Positions 46,132-57,692 of a stretch of 64,000 nucleotides of DNA are shown here, one piece after another. Origin of the DNA: Hyaloscypha bicolor E (lineage: Eukaryota > Ascomycota > Leotiomycetes > Helotiales > Hyaloscyphaceae). The notes below the pieces were generated by a model. That model was not told the origin of the DNA. It was given only the letters and a program-made list of their open reading frames with translations, and did not search any database. The first letter of the stretch is position 1. Each line of letters opens with the position of its first letter. A program made the position numbers and the translations under genes. The stretch covers positions 434,001-498,000 of the forward strand of contig NW_020194637.1 of NCBI RefSeq assembly GCF_002865645.1, given 5' to 3'.

Positions 46132-46527
46132 CTAGTGCTTGTCCGCAGGCTTCGGCGTCTTGGCATTTGGGTTTCTTGGGTCGTTCTTGAACTCGTCGCC
46201 TATAAATAATGTCAGAAAGGTGCTAACACTCTCTGGATTCGTGGCTAGACTGACTGTTCATCATCAAGGTCGCGAAGGAGTTGACGCCGTATAAGATGAC
46301 AATCCCTGGGCTCTAGTCAGCGCCTCCAACGCAGATTTCCCCGTCTGTATCATTTCTCCGCCATGTTATTATTCGATTTGAGGAGTGCATGCATACCGGC
46401 AACGTAGAAAGGAGCCATTGGCTTAGCTGTTAAATTCTTCATCAGTCTTCATCCTCAAAGCCGGGAGCTCCCCAACACCAATTGACTCACCGACAGGCGC
46501 GGGAAACTTTTTTCCTAACCAAGACAT
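46132..46527 (-). CDS. atp18: ATP synthase subunit J (i/j), mitochondrial
   Basis: Four tiny exons (46527-46491, 46426-46397, 46305-46255, 46199-46132) join to 61 aa. The protein reads MSWLGKKFPAPVAKPMAP, then a membrane helix (AGIVILYGVNSFATLMMNS), then DEFKNDPRNPNAK and a polar tail, which is the recognisable pattern of fungal Atp18. It is a peripheral-stalk-side membrane subunit of the F1Fo-ATP synthase in the inner mitochondrial membrane. Three introns in 186 coding bases is a high density but each has clean GT..AG borders and correct phase. It is divergently oriented to the mitochondrial NIPSNAP gene. Confidence 0.9.
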
Positions 46528-47089
46528 CTCCGTGTTTGTGTGCGAAGACGAGATATGGACGTTTGTGATGAATTGGAGGTGGTTGTGATGGCTTGTCGTT
46601 GTCAAGGTGAGAGGTTTGACCCGAGAGCTCTGACCCGCAACCACATCTGCTGACTAAGCTTTCCCACCTCAGGCTGCACATCTTTCAGCCGGCGCTTTCT
46701 CCAAAGCACTCTAGCATTCACGTGCGGATCACCCCTGGAAGCCATCAACACTCTCATCCTGTCAGATGTGAGGAAATCCAAAGTGAAGGTGCGGGGTGAA
46801 GCTTCACGGCAAACACCCAGCCAATCGAAGCACCTTACTGGCCGTTCCCCTGCTCCTTCCTCGTACTCTCGTCTGCCCCCCTCAATCTGCTCTCCTTCTG
46901 CTCTGCTCTCACGATTCACTGCTGTCGACGATTCACTCTTATCACGATACTGTCATTGCGTCGTTGTGCGGCCCAAACGTTCCGATTGAGCTCGCAAACG
47001 CAACACAAGCGAACTCGCCAAAGCTGAAGCTCCAGCTTCCAACTTCTCACCACGATACCCCCGGATTTCCCCACCTCAACAGCATCACC
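46528..47089. promoter_or_regulatory. shared divergent promoter of atp18 and the NIPSNAP gene
   Basis: The two start codons are 562 bp apart and point away from each other; both genes encode mitochondrial proteins. The interval is CT-rich on the NIPSNAP side and has no gene of its own. No specific factor site is identified. Confidence 0.5.
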
Positions 47090-48266
47090 ATGTTCGCCCG
47101 CCGCCTGGTTAAGAGCTCCAGCTCGCTCTCAGCACCAAGCAACGTGATCCGCACACTCGCAAGCACATCGGCACTATGCCGCACTCCCGCCCTAGCAGAC
47201 ATCACCCCCGAAGGGGTCAAGTCCTTCGACGCAAAGCAGAAGGAGTTCAGAGAACGGATCGCCGAGCAGAGCAAGAAGAAGGAGCCAAGTCAGTCCGAGC
47301 TGTCCTCCAATTCCCCCCTTCATGTCCCTTTAGCTTGGTCCTCCACTCCCACTGCTCCACCTGCGAGCACTGCGAGATCTCCTTCTTCTAACAGTCAGTC
47401 CGGACAAGCTCTAGGCTCACACAAAGGCTCCTCTTCTGCAGAAACAGCACAGGAAGATGAAACCGGCAAGAAGGGCAAGCTGAGCAGCTTAATATATGGC
47501 ACAAAGGAGGGAAGGGAGATGGATCGCGAGATTGAGCACTCGTTCAGTCAGGTTCTGGCGAGAGGGAAGTATGTGCATTCGATTGTCTTCCACGAGGTGA
47601 AGCCAGATAAGGTCGATGAGTACGTTGAGCTGGTTGGGCGCTGGTATCCACGCATGGCAGGGATGCCAGAGAACAAGGTGCACTTGGTAGGAAGCTGGAG
47701 AACCGAAGTTGGAGACTGCGATACATTCGGTGAGTTTCTCCACCCCTTATCCCTATTATTGTGTGAAGCTAACACATGCAGTCCATATCTGGGAATACCA
47801 GCGCTACCATGGCTACCACGACTCTCTCCACTCCATCGCCAACCACCCCGAATTCCCTGCCTTCGATAAGAAGCTTAAATCCCTCATTACCGCCAAGCGC
47901 ACCTCGCTGATGCAAGAATTCTCCTTCTGGCCCACCACCGCACCCCGTCAACTGGGCGGCGTCTTCGAACTGCGTTCCTACACACTACACCCAGGCAATC
48001 TATTAGAATGGGAGACACACTGGCGTCGCGGCCTGAGAGCTAGAAGAGAAGTCATGGAAGGGGTCGGAGCGTGGTTCGTACAGATCGGTGAACTGAACAC
48101 GGTGCACCATCTCTGGCAGTTTGCGGATCTCGAGGAGCGGAAGGTGAGGAGAGAGCAGAGCTGGAGTGTGGAGGGTTGGGGAGATACCGTGCATAAGACG
48201 GTGCCGCTCATCCAGACGATGAAGAGCAGAATTTTGATTCCTATGCCTTGGAGTCCGGTGGCTTGA
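47090..48266 (+). CDS. mitochondrial NIPSNAP-family protein
   Basis: Three exons (47090-47288, 47442-47729, 47782-48266) join to 323 aa. The N-terminus is a typical matrix-targeting presequence rich in Arg, Ser and Ala (MFARRLVKSSSSLSAPSNVI). Two NIPSNAP-type alpha/beta-barrel halves follow: VHSIVFHEVKPDKVDEYVEL...HLVGSWRTEVGD..HIWEYQRYHGYHD, and GGVFELRSYTLHPGNLLEWE...NTVHHLWQFADLEER. NIPSNAP proteins are conserved mitochondrial proteins linked in animals to mitophagy signalling and branched-chain amino-acid metabolism; their role in fungi is not defined. The first intron (153 nt) is longer than others here, and the unspliced frame stays open through it. Confidence 0.88.
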
Positions 48267-48911
48267 TCAGATCTGGCATGCCTTCTTTACACCGTGGAAA
48301 TTGAGGTGCGAGCTTTTGCTTGAGAGTCATTCAAGATGTTGGAGTAAGACGAGATGGAATTCTGTTTATGTATTTTACCACTTTTGAGTGGATATTACAG
48401 AGAGCTCAGGTTTCTTTGCGTCCTTTCACACTGGGGATATTGAAGCTATTGCTGTTTTATGGCGTTAGAGAAACATCATATCCAAGGCATTGAACCAACT
48501 CTAGATTTCCAGTTTCCGTTTGCTGCTTGTGAGTATCATTCCCTTCTTCTCCATGATCTCAGTGGATTCAATAGACCGCACAATGCTCATCTCCGAGTGG
48601 AGCGGTCATCAGGCCAGAACAAATGGAGCTTTTCTGCCTCTCAGTTGATTGTCGATTTTCTCGTCAGTCTCTGCGGTTCAATGTTCCAAGTTTGACTGGA
48701 ACAACGGAGGAGTGATCGCCTGCGTCCTGTCCTTAGCTAGAATGAAGATTTCGAATGTACCCGTACTTTCGGGACATTATAGGCTCGTAGCATATCATTT
48801 AGAATCTCGACTAGCCAAGCAGTTCACTAACCATAGATTAACGATAAACGTCTGCAACTTATCGCCTGGGTATCCTATCCACAACTCCAAAGCAATCTTA
48901 CCCAATGTCAA
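48267..48911. other. intergenic between convergent genes
   Basis: 3' regions of the NIPSNAP and rav2 genes. No further gene recognised. Confidence 0.4.
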
Positions 48912-50022
48912 TCAATCATCCCCGTCCTCCTCCCCAACCCCCATCAAAACCTGCAGCCCCTTCCTCCTCTCCGCTACTACCCTCTCCAGCGCCCCCAGCT
49001 TCGCCCCAAGACTCAACAAACTCGGATCCGCACTCCCCTCCACCCTCACCTTCTCCCGAACCCGCACCTCTTCCCCTCTATACAAAAACACCTCATCCAT
49101 CTCATCATGCTCTAATCTCCTTTGTGCACCGATCGCCAGTGCGAACCGAGAGATGGGAGTTGGTTGTGTAGACGTCGGTTCCAGCACTCTTAGCGTCAAT
49201 AACAAGGTTGAATCTAACAGAGTGAGGTGGAGAGAAAGTGTCGGCGGCAGCGGAGGCGTAAATGTCTCCGGGTCAGGAGGGCTTTCAAACCACGCCTGTC
49301 CCGGGGGCGCCGAGATCATATTCGGTGTACTAGTGCCTGATTCCGCCGAATGCACAGGAGTAAGTAAGTTCGGGCCTTTCAGCACAGAGATCGCTTCGAG
49401 CAGAAGGGAGTGCAGGAGGTGTAGCTGTGAACTGATGAAGGGCGCGGAGTGCCGGTCGCCAGTCCACCGTGTGATGGCGACCATGTCGAGGGATTGGTTG
49501 AGGAGGGTCCGGAGGGTAGTGAGGGGGGAGAGGAGGAGTGGGTGTGTGGTGTTGAGGGTGAGGTTTAGGGGGGCGTGGGTGCGGAGGCGGAGGGCGAGTG
49601 TCTATTCCATGTAAATGAATATCAGCTTGTGGCCTATTTCTCCAAGTCTCGTGGTATGGTGGGAAAGGAGCTTGGAGTTGAGGGATCAAGACGAGCTGTG
49701 GAGGGAAGTAGACCAACATACACCCTTAACAATTCTCGTCCCCACCCTCGTGATATGCCCTTTAATACTCTCACTCCTCGGACTAGAAATAACCAGCGTA
49801 CTCCCGGGCTCGATCGGCGCCAGTAGCGCATAACATTCTTCCAATCCGCTCTTCAAACTCGCGAGGGTTTCCTGCAGCGAGTCGAGAAGCCATGCCAGTT
49901 CGCGAGCCTACAGCTTTCTATTAGCTTGAGCTGAGGAAATTGAAGAGTAAACAAACAGTGGATTCATCTTCAGCTTTCTTGAGAGCATCCGGAGGTAAGG
50001 GTGGCCAGACGGCGGTAGACAT
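48912..50022 (-). CDS. rav2: RAVE complex subunit 2 / Rogdi-like protein
   Basis: Three exons (50022-49957, 49907-49722, 49601-48912) join to 313 aa; introns are 49 and 120 nt. Family pattern: an N-terminal helix ARELAWLLDSLQETLASLK, ECYALLAP, GSTLVISSPRSESIKGHITR, then a Leu-rich helical middle (LLNQSLDMVAITRW, LHLLHSLLLEAISVLKGPN), a beta-rich segment (LSLHLTLLDSTLLLTLRVLE) and a C-terminal coiled coil. Rav2/Rogdi works with Rav1 and Skp1 in the RAVE complex, which reassembles V1 onto Vo of the vacuolar proton pump. Its start lies only 189 bp from that of pop7, oriented head to head. Confidence 0.8.
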
Positions 50023-50211
50023 GTTTGTATTCTTATGCTTGTTGTGGATTAAATAGTGGAGTATTTAAGCTGCAGCTCAATAAACGACGATTCGGCAGAA
50101 TTCGGCGGTGAAGAGCTTGAGCACCACTTTAACATCACGTCTCCAGCACCAACACTCCAACCAATTCCCCCTCCACAACCTCTTAAAGCCTCCCATTATC
50201 CTCTACCAAAA
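50023..50211. promoter_or_regulatory. compact divergent promoter, rav2 / pop7
   Basis: Only 189 bp separate the two start codons. The pop7 side is CT/CA-rich (TCCAACCAATTCCCCCTCC), which includes a CCAAT box at 50158-50162. Co-regulation of the two housekeeping genes is plausible but not shown. Confidence 0.45.
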
Positions 50212-50840
50212 ATGGCGCCCAAACGCCCTGAAACGAAGTCGGCTTCCTCAACCTCCAAACCACCACACAGGAAGCTCCCCCGCCTCCCAAACAGTTTGTC
50301 TTTCCCTCCCCTCTCCTCAACTCTCTAACCTCTCCCATAGCTCAAAAAATCTCCAAGCGTCCTCTCCTCCACCCACCCGTCGCAGGCCCTCGCACAGGCT
50401 CAACCACCGAGAAAGTCATCTACGTCTCCGCCTCGTCGCCTTTCATCAGCACCATAAAACGCGTGCGCGCCTACCTATCCCACATCGAATCCCGTGCCGC
50501 CGGGCCGATCACCCTGGCAAATGGCACCAGCAGGCGTACGTCACAGAAAGTCATAAAATCCATTGAGGAAGGGATTGAGAAAGCTCGAGGAGAAGGGGAG
50601 AGGAGGGGGAAGGGGAAGGGGAAGGGAGAAGAAGTGGTGTTGAAGGCGACGGGCAAGGCGATCGAGAGGTTGTTGGGTGTTGCGCTGTTCTTTCAGGGTG
50701 AGGAGGGCATGAAGGTCGAGGTTCGGACGGGGAGTGTGGGGGCTGTTGATGATGTTGTTGAGAAGCAGAACGGTGCAGAGACGGGAGAGAGTCAGGTGAG
50801 GAGAACGAGTTGTTTGGAAGTCGCGGTTAGGCTTGCGTGA
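50212..50840 (+). CDS. pop7: RNase P / RNase MRP subunit Pop7 (Rpp20-like)
   Basis: Two exons (50212-50293, 50341-50840) join to 193 aa; the intron is 47 nt. After a basic leader (PPHRKLPRLPN) comes the family motif KISKRPLLHPPVAGP, then an Alba-like fold: KVIYVSASSPFISTIKRVRA, YLSHIE, GKGEEVVLKATGKAIERLL and VEVRTGSVGAVDDVV, ending SCLEVAVRLA. Pop7 pairs with Pop6 and binds the P3 domain of RNase P and RNase MRP RNA, for tRNA 5' maturation and pre-rRNA cleavage in the nucleus. A GKGKGKGEE run in the middle is a lineage-type basic insertion. The second exon's frame is intact to the stop. Confidence 0.85.
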
Positions 50841-51774
50841 GGAGTATGCGGAGGATGATTGTTGGATTATAAACATGTTGGAATACGCACAGAGGGAAGA
50901 GATGGGTGTCGAGTACACTGCAGCTGCACACTGCATATCAGTCTCCGGGGAGGATATCCTTGGAATGCTGCTACGGAGAAGACACGAGGCAGGCGAAGAG
51001 CTAAGAGGTCATGAAGATCTTCCCGGTACGGAGAGGGACGAATGCACAAGCACATGTGCTACTATGTGCTGTGTCGTGATGAGTCCAAGGAGGGAGGCTG
51101 AGTCGAGGTAGCCGCTCCCAATAAACGGAAGCAGCGTAGTACAACAGTCGCCCAATATACTCAAGTAAGCCCCATACTATTTCCGCAAGATTTAGCATTG
51201 CTTTAGCCTCGCTTTCATCGTTTGCATTGCTAGTCACGAACACCCCTTTGCTGCTGCTGCAATCGAGGACAAGACCTGACCCAGGGATGTCTAGCTGACC
51301 ACGTTGTCTCCTCGAGCTGCGTGGCAATATCGCGGAGCATCTGAAGGGAGAAGCTCTATTTGTAGAAGCTTTATTTGTAGAAGATTATTCGCAATTGATA
51401 GTTACCACGATGAATTTCTACTATTTCCAGCTGTCGGCGTGGAGATTGCGGGTGGCTTCCTCCCACTACCGAGATCATGATCACATCACAGGCATTGCAA
51501 GATACTTGGAAGTTTGTTTTACATCTTTGTTTTCGAGTCTCTGCTCTCAACTATCATCCGACTGCATTCCCCTATTCCCGGTCATGAGGAATCTCATGAT
51601 ACATAATGAAAGTTCCACCATAAAGCAAGCGTTTACACCGTTGTCGAAATCCGAAGTCAGAGAGCACATCTCGAGTAAGAAGCCTGCGACCAGCCAAAGA
51701 CGCCAGTCTTTCACACTTCCCGTCTCAATACACATTCTTGAATGCCCAAATCTCTCAAACCATGCTGATTTCCT
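50841..51774. other. intergenic, no gene seen
   Basis: About 930 bp between the pop7 stop and the zinc-knuckle gene stop. Only short uninformative frames. Confidence 0.4.
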
Positions 51775-53017
51775 TCAGTTGTGGAGGATATGGCACCATC
51801 GCCGAATATGTCCTGTCTTACCACAATGATGACAGGTCATCTTCTTTGCCTTAGCCTTCTGTTCAGCCAGCCATTGCAGTCTCAGCTGGGGATGTAACAC
51901 CCAGCAAGTTTCCTCCGTGTGGCCCTCTCTATCACAAGTATCACACCAGTCTGCTTGGTCCTCCTCCAGGAACATCTCTCGGCAATATTCCTCAACATGT
52001 CCCCATTTGTTACAAAAGTTGCAGAAATTCGGCTGCCAATCAACCTGGGTTTGAGAAAATGTCGAAGCCTCGTCGTGGCCAATGACATTCTGTCCACCCT
52101 GAACACCAGAAGCAACAGCCTCGTCGTGGTTGCTGCCTCCAACATAAACATCAACCTGCTTTCCTCCCAAGTTTGTTTGTTGTTCCTCAAGCTCGATATG
52201 GTGGATAGCCGCCGCCTTCATCCATGCGAAAGCGTCAACCTTGCATTTTTTCAACTCATCCTTTTCGATTGGCCGGAAAGCTTGGATTTTGTCATGATCA
52301 GAGTTTTTCGGGACCCATAGAGCAGCTTCGTGCTTCGGCAGCTTGGCGACACAGATGAAAGTCTTCATGTTTGAAGCCAAAGTGTTATGCAGCATAGCTT
52401 CATAAGTGAACTTGTCGCTGAGTTGGTCAAGTTCTTGTTCGGTCTTTTCAATGACTTCAAGAAGCCTGGTCAGCTTTGTGAACTCGATTATAGCGGGAAG
52501 ATTCTCACCCTCATCGAACTCATCCTTCCACTGGTTGGTCTCTCCAACCTCAGTGTCAACCTCCCATTTCATGAAATTGTGCTCCTCCACGATGGGCATT
52601 CCCTTCTTGACGATGTTTGCGGTCTTGGCTTGTCGTGCCTCAGCAACGCGCTCCAGTGCATCATCATTTTGTTTGAGGATTGTGGCGACTCTCTTGCCCT
52701 GCTGATTTTCAAAATCGAGGATAATGCATCGAAGCTGGTTGGTCTCAATGACCTTCAGTACATAGGCATTTGTTCCGTTGAACTGATTCGAAGGAAGTTG
52801 TCAGTCACGATCTGAAGAGAAGACAGGAAGCTCTCACCTTTGGATCAGCGATCTGCGCTCGCTCCCATTGGAGCTTGCCCATCTTCAACTCGAGATCTTG
52901 CAGCTGGAAATATGCTGGAAACAGCTCTTGGGCCTTCGCGATGATGCGATCAGCATCCATGTTGTTGTGGTTGCTGGTAGACGTGTTCTTGCTATTGGAA
53001 ACGTTGTCAGACGACAT
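51775..53017 (-). CDS. CCHC zinc-knuckle protein
   Basis: Two exons (53017-52838, 52782-51775) join to 395 aa; the intron is 55 nt. The N-terminal 260 residues are charged and helical (LEVIEKTEQELDQLSDKF) without recognised fold. The C-terminal third carries three CX2CX4HX4C knuckles: CNFCNKWGHVEEYC, CDTCDREGHTEETC and CHHCGKTGHIRRWC. Such knuckles bind single-stranded nucleic acid, as in Gag proteins and in cellular RNA-binding factors. There is no protease, reverse transcriptase or integrase next to it. It could be a cellular RNA-binding protein or a domesticated Gag-like gene; the sequence does not decide. Confidence 0.75.
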
Positions 53018-54925
53018 GATAGAACTTCCGCGGAAAGCAAGGTGAGGCAGGTGGGGAAGGGCAAAGCTGAGCGGAAAACGAACCTTGACAGCAAAATGAA
53101 GTTGGACAGGGAAGTGGTTTCTATTTGTCAACATCAGCGAAAAGCCCATGCTACCGTCTGATCAATGAGAGTGGTGACTTACTCCGGCTTGCTATTGAAG
53201 GAGGATGTTCTCCTGAATGGTGGTACCGGCTCTCAAGATTGAAAGCTTTGTTGAAGGTAGAAGAAAGGAAAGATGGAGGACTCGGGAGGGAAGACCCGAT
53301 TTTATCTTCGTGGGGAGATCTCGCTAGTGCAAGGCTGCGAGAGGGGAAGGAGCCAGCCTTGCCAAAGTAAACAGTTCACCTAGCAGGAGCAGCCCACTTC
53401 AGCCTGCCACTGCCCGTCATCCCCAGCACATGAAACTGAAGTTCGCAAAAGCGTATCACCTGGAAAGGGTCATGTGACGACATCGCGCCGGAGTTCAGCG
53501 GAAAGGTGAGGTGCATTCTGATCAAGGCTCAGGGGAGAGGGAGTAGCACCTTCTCACACGTCATAAACCTTCAAGTTCCAATGCTTTGCTTGCACCTTAC
53601 TTCACAGGCGTCTCTAATCTCACCAACTTCTGCCTCCTCTTCCATGCATACCCCACGTCCTCCCACGCTTTTCTGCATACGAGACAGAGTTCCCTCCTTT
53701 TTGCTCAACATCTCAGCATCGTTTCCCAGATTGCAGCTCCAGCTTTGATTTTCCAATAGAGAAATTAAATAAGGAGGTCAGACTGTACCCTTTTTGCCCT
53801 CAACTTCCCACCCTCACACCCCTCACAGCAGCAGAGGGGCCGACAATGCCTTTCGTAATATTGAGGTCGCAGCTGTGCCAAATTGATACACATCGAGGCC
53901 CCATATCTCCTCATCTTCTTATATAGTTATGAATATCAAGATAACTGCCTTATCACCCACCCCATCCACCACCAAGTTGCAGACCAGAGTAGAAGTTATC
54001 CGTGATCAGCCAAAACCAAGTCTGCAGCTCTCTAAAGTTCAACTTGATCTCATCGACCTCTCCTGCTGCTTCTTGGGCACAATTTTGTTATCGTGACTCC
54101 CACTCATCCACTTCGGCTTCTTCGAAGGGAAGCCAACTCAGCAGTCTTCGTACACATGTCCTGGTCCACGCCAACGAATACGTGATTTTTTGGTTACTCC
54201 TTCTGGCGCTTTCTCCTAGAAATCCAATAATCACCACGCTCGCGACCAAGTTGTCGGCCCATTGTGTTCACCATAAAGTCTCCGCTCTTTCGACCGCAAG
54301 GTTCGAGTCAGGTCTGATGTACTCGAGAAACTCGCTGGTTGTTTATTGCTGTGGTTGTCATTTCTTTTGCTTATATGTAGCACGGTAGATGCGCTGCGCG
54401 ATGCGTCTCGGCAGTTGACCCTCAGATCAGAGCCTCGGAGAGTGGAAGCAGCTATAGACTCGGATATGAATGAATGCGGAGAGGCTGCGGAAAGATCAAA
54501 AAGAAATTTCAGTCTCAGTTACAAATCAAAAACGAAAGGCATTTAGACCGAGAATGACAGCTTGTACTAACAGAATAACGGGGAGGTTCCTGTAGTTCCC
54601 AATTCGGCAAGCTAGAGCCAGCTTGCGGAATCAGGCATACAAATTCGCCAAACCCCAATTTTCTATGCACGCGCCATGATCCAACATCACTGCTCAAAGA
54701 AAATGTAATCCCAAAATCTATCCTTTCATGCCACACCCTAAGATCCACCCTCCCACCCCCAAAGCAAATTCGCCAGCCATGCCCCGCACCACTCCATTTA
54801 AAACGAATAACCACGCGCCAACCAACGTTGATCAACCCGGTATCCTCACATCCCGGTCATGTTAGCCGTGCCGAGATGGTGAGGAATAGAGGAGATATCA
54901 ATCGAAAGACTAGCTCCGCTCCTTT
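53018..54925. other. intergenic, no gene seen
   Basis: About 1.9 kb with the promoter of the zinc-knuckle gene at the left. No recognisable coding sequence or repeat element. Confidence 0.45.
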
Positions 54926-55586
54926 TCACAAAAGTAGTTCAGCCACCGTGTTAGCATCAGGGGTAGCTGGGAGAGGAGCAGTGTTCTTGAGAGTAATTGG
55001 GACGGAGCCGTTGGTTGGGGTTCCGGCTTGGTTCCACATGAGTCTCCAGAGACCGTCGGTCTCAGTGACTGGCTCAGCCCAGTAGAAGAGGTTAAGTGCT
55101 CCCGAAGGGTCATCGTAAGCTGCGTTCTTGCCGAACCAGGAGAAGCCGGTTGTGACGGCGCCTGTTGGCAGGGAGGAGGTGTTGGTGGAGGAAACGAAGC
55201 CAACTTGAGCGAATGAGCCATTGGTGGGAATTATGTAAAGTTCCATTCCGTCAATACTGGAGGCATCAGTAGAATTGGCGGTGATGGTCCAGGCAACAGT
55301 ATCGTCGGAGGCGTCCTCGTTGACTGAGGAAAGTTAGCACGAGAATTGGATTCAGGATTTGGTGTTTAAACTTAGACTTACCCGTGATGTTGCTGGTGAC
55401 GCTGGCGCCTACTGGACTTACAAATCCAACATATGCTAGGCTATCGGCATAAAAGACGTTGAGACCACCAAGAGTTCCTCCATAGGCGTAGAGGCTGATT
55501 GAGGTAGTCTCACGCTTATAGAAGGCGGCCGAGGTGAAACCAGCAAGGGCTAGGAAGGAAGATAGGGTGTTGACCGAAACCAACAT
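54926..55586 (-). CDS. secreted protein of unknown function
   Basis: Two exons (55586-55382, 55323-54926) join to 200 aa; the intron is 58 nt. A signal peptide (MLVSVNTLSSFLALAGFTSAAF) is followed by KRE, a possible Kex2-type site. The mature protein is beta-rich with repeated Gly/aromatic segments (ISLYAYGGTLGGLNVFYADS, LAYVGFVSPVG, GFSWFGKNAAYDD, LNLFYWAEPVTETDGLWRLM) and several N-glycosylation sequons; no Cys is seen in the mature part. The repeated strands suggest a small beta-barrel or beta-propeller-like fold, possibly sugar-binding, but I do not recognise a family. Probably extracellular or wall-associated. Confidence 0.72.
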
Positions 55587-56315
55587 TTTGAAAGGAATAG
55601 ATTCCGGGTTGATTGCACGAGCGAGTATGGTGACAAGAAAGAGCGATACGTCTGGTATGACTGGGACAAGAAAAGATGAAGGAAAAAGTGAAAACAGCGA
55701 ATGTGATGGTGGGTGAACAAGAGAACGAAGAATAGTAAGTGATGGTCAAGAGATATAGAAAGTCCCAACAAAGCCGAGTCAATAATAGCCACGATGAGGC
55801 GTCGTTCAATGTACCCAATGTGGCAAACTTTACTAAGCAGCCGTGAACAAGGTCAGGAGGGCGGAGACACGCGTTCCAATGCCTCGGATGCCTCCTATCT
55901 GCTTTACCGGCATAATAAGACAAGTATATCGGCTAGGATCATCATCCTTGCTCTTGAAACAATGTTCACCCACAGCAACTCGTGGTTGAATAACAGTGAG
56001 AGTAGGACGCTAAAAAATAATAATAATAATAAAAAACGAATCGATATCAGATGAAACTACGCATGACGTGACGCACGCTTGGCAGAAGCTGCATAGAATA
56101 GAAGCCGACGACACCTGGACTTTGAAAAGGGCCATGGGCCAAAAAGGCATGTTAGCCCGAGGAAGTGGATTGGGGTCCTCGACACGTGCCATAAGTATAA
56201 CTTCACAAACAAGACACGGAGCACTTTGCGGCTCGCGAGAGAGACTCAGCCTTGTTACATATCGTGGAAGTTTAAGGCATGACGACTGTGGATACAGGGG
56301 TCTTGAGGGGGTATC

Positions 56316-56525
56316 GGCAACAGAAGCTTAGTTTAATTAGTGTTTCTGAATCAAGTGCGGTATCCCGGCCTCCTCGGCTTCCTCCAAACATGCGACAAAC
56401 GCCAGTGGTTCGTACCCCCGGTACCGCCAACAGAAGCTTAGTTTGAATAGTGTTTCTAAATCGAGCGCAGGTATCCCGACATCCCGACTTCACTCGGCTT
56501 CCTCCATGGCACTAAACACTAGAAG
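56316..56525. repeat. two diverged direct copies of a roughly 100-bp unit
   Basis: Both copies share CAACAGAAGCTTAGTTT, AGTGTTTCT.AATC.AG and CGGCTTCCTCCA; they begin near 56316 and 56425. The second copy is cut by the element at 56526; its continuation (CGACAAACACTGGTGG) reappears right of the element at 57063, matching CGACAAACGCCAGTGG in the first copy. Confidence 0.7.
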
Positions 56526-57050
56526 TGTTCACGCCCGTTCGTCAATACGAGCGATTTGGGAATCGGGCGCTATCAGGGCTAAGCGAGGGGCCCGATTCGC
56601 TAATAAAAAGGCCTAATTTTAAAATAATATATAACTTTCTAATAAAACACAAAGGCCAAATTTTAATTAAATAAAAAGCATTAATACTTATAAGAAACTT
56701 AAATGAATATTACCTAGATTGAATTCTATTAAAGATAAAAAGATTTATATAATTATATATTTTAAAAAACTATTTTATAATTAAAATTATATATAGTTCT
56801 AATAAAAGACTTTAGCTAAAATTACTTAAATAGTATTATTAACTAAATTATTTTTAACAGATCCTACTAATAGAATTTTATTAATTTATTAATTTGAAAA
56901 TATTATAATATTTTTAAAATTCGCTCGTATCCGACCTCGGATTTATGAACCGGAGCTCGCTTAAGTAGACGATTGAGCAATCGGGCCCCTCGCTTAGCCC
57001 TGATAGCGCCCGATTCCCAAATCGCTCGTATTGACGAACGGGCGTGAACA
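56526..57050. mobile_element. 525-bp element with perfect 72-bp terminal inverted repeats
   Basis: Bases 56526-56597 and 56979-57050 are exact reverse complements (ends TGTTCACGCCCGTTCGTCAA). A 4-bp direct repeat GAAG flanks both sides. The centre (56600-56930) is strongly AT-rich without coding capacity, like other RIP-affected DNA here, while the arms remain GC-rich and identical. Superfamily not assigned. Confidence 0.8.
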
Positions 57051-57692
57051 GAAGGTTAACATCCGACAAACACTGGTGGTGTCGTGGGCCCCCTTTTCCG
57101 AAACGTACGAATAAATCCTCATCTCCTCTATGCACCCAGGGGTACGAAAGGTTATGTTTCTGGTACTGTGTAAGGGTCGTGAGTGCACGTATTGTCAATG
57201 GGCAGGCGCAGCCGCTACTGCAACCTTATCCCGTGGGACAAACACCCATAATCCAGTGCGGATATGGTTTCTACATCCGGCCGTCAAACGCCTCAGCGAC
57301 GTATGCCCAGTAACGCCGTCTTCCCATATTGAAGTACTTTGCGTGCTTCTAGAGAGTCACGAACGTTTCAACTTCTAAGGCATATGCATTTCCTCCGAAG
57401 TTGCACTTACGAAATCCAGTGGCCTGTCAACATGGCGCAGTCCGAACATGCAAAGACATCGCTAAGGCAGGGCCTGTCCATGGACACGGCATTGGGAAGA
57501 AAGCGATGCTTCATCACGATGTTGACTCCGCTGTGGCCCTGGCATGGAGATACTTAAGATGCCCGCGGGTGCCCAGAAGTGAAAAGCACCCTCACTATCG
57601 ACAACGATCTCCAGTCCTCTCTTGTTTTATTTCTTACATCTCGTCCTTCATTAGTCGTTGCATCTCACTCATTCTTTACATTGCTCTTCGTT

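Larger units (their letters stand above)
55587..57692. other. intergenic with repeats and one inverted-repeat element
   Basis: Contains a TAATAATAA microsatellite at 56014-56033, two direct copies of a roughly 100-bp unit (from about 56316 and 56425) and the 525-bp element at 56526. The 57400-57690 part is the laccase promoter and leader. No protein gene. Confidence 0.5.
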
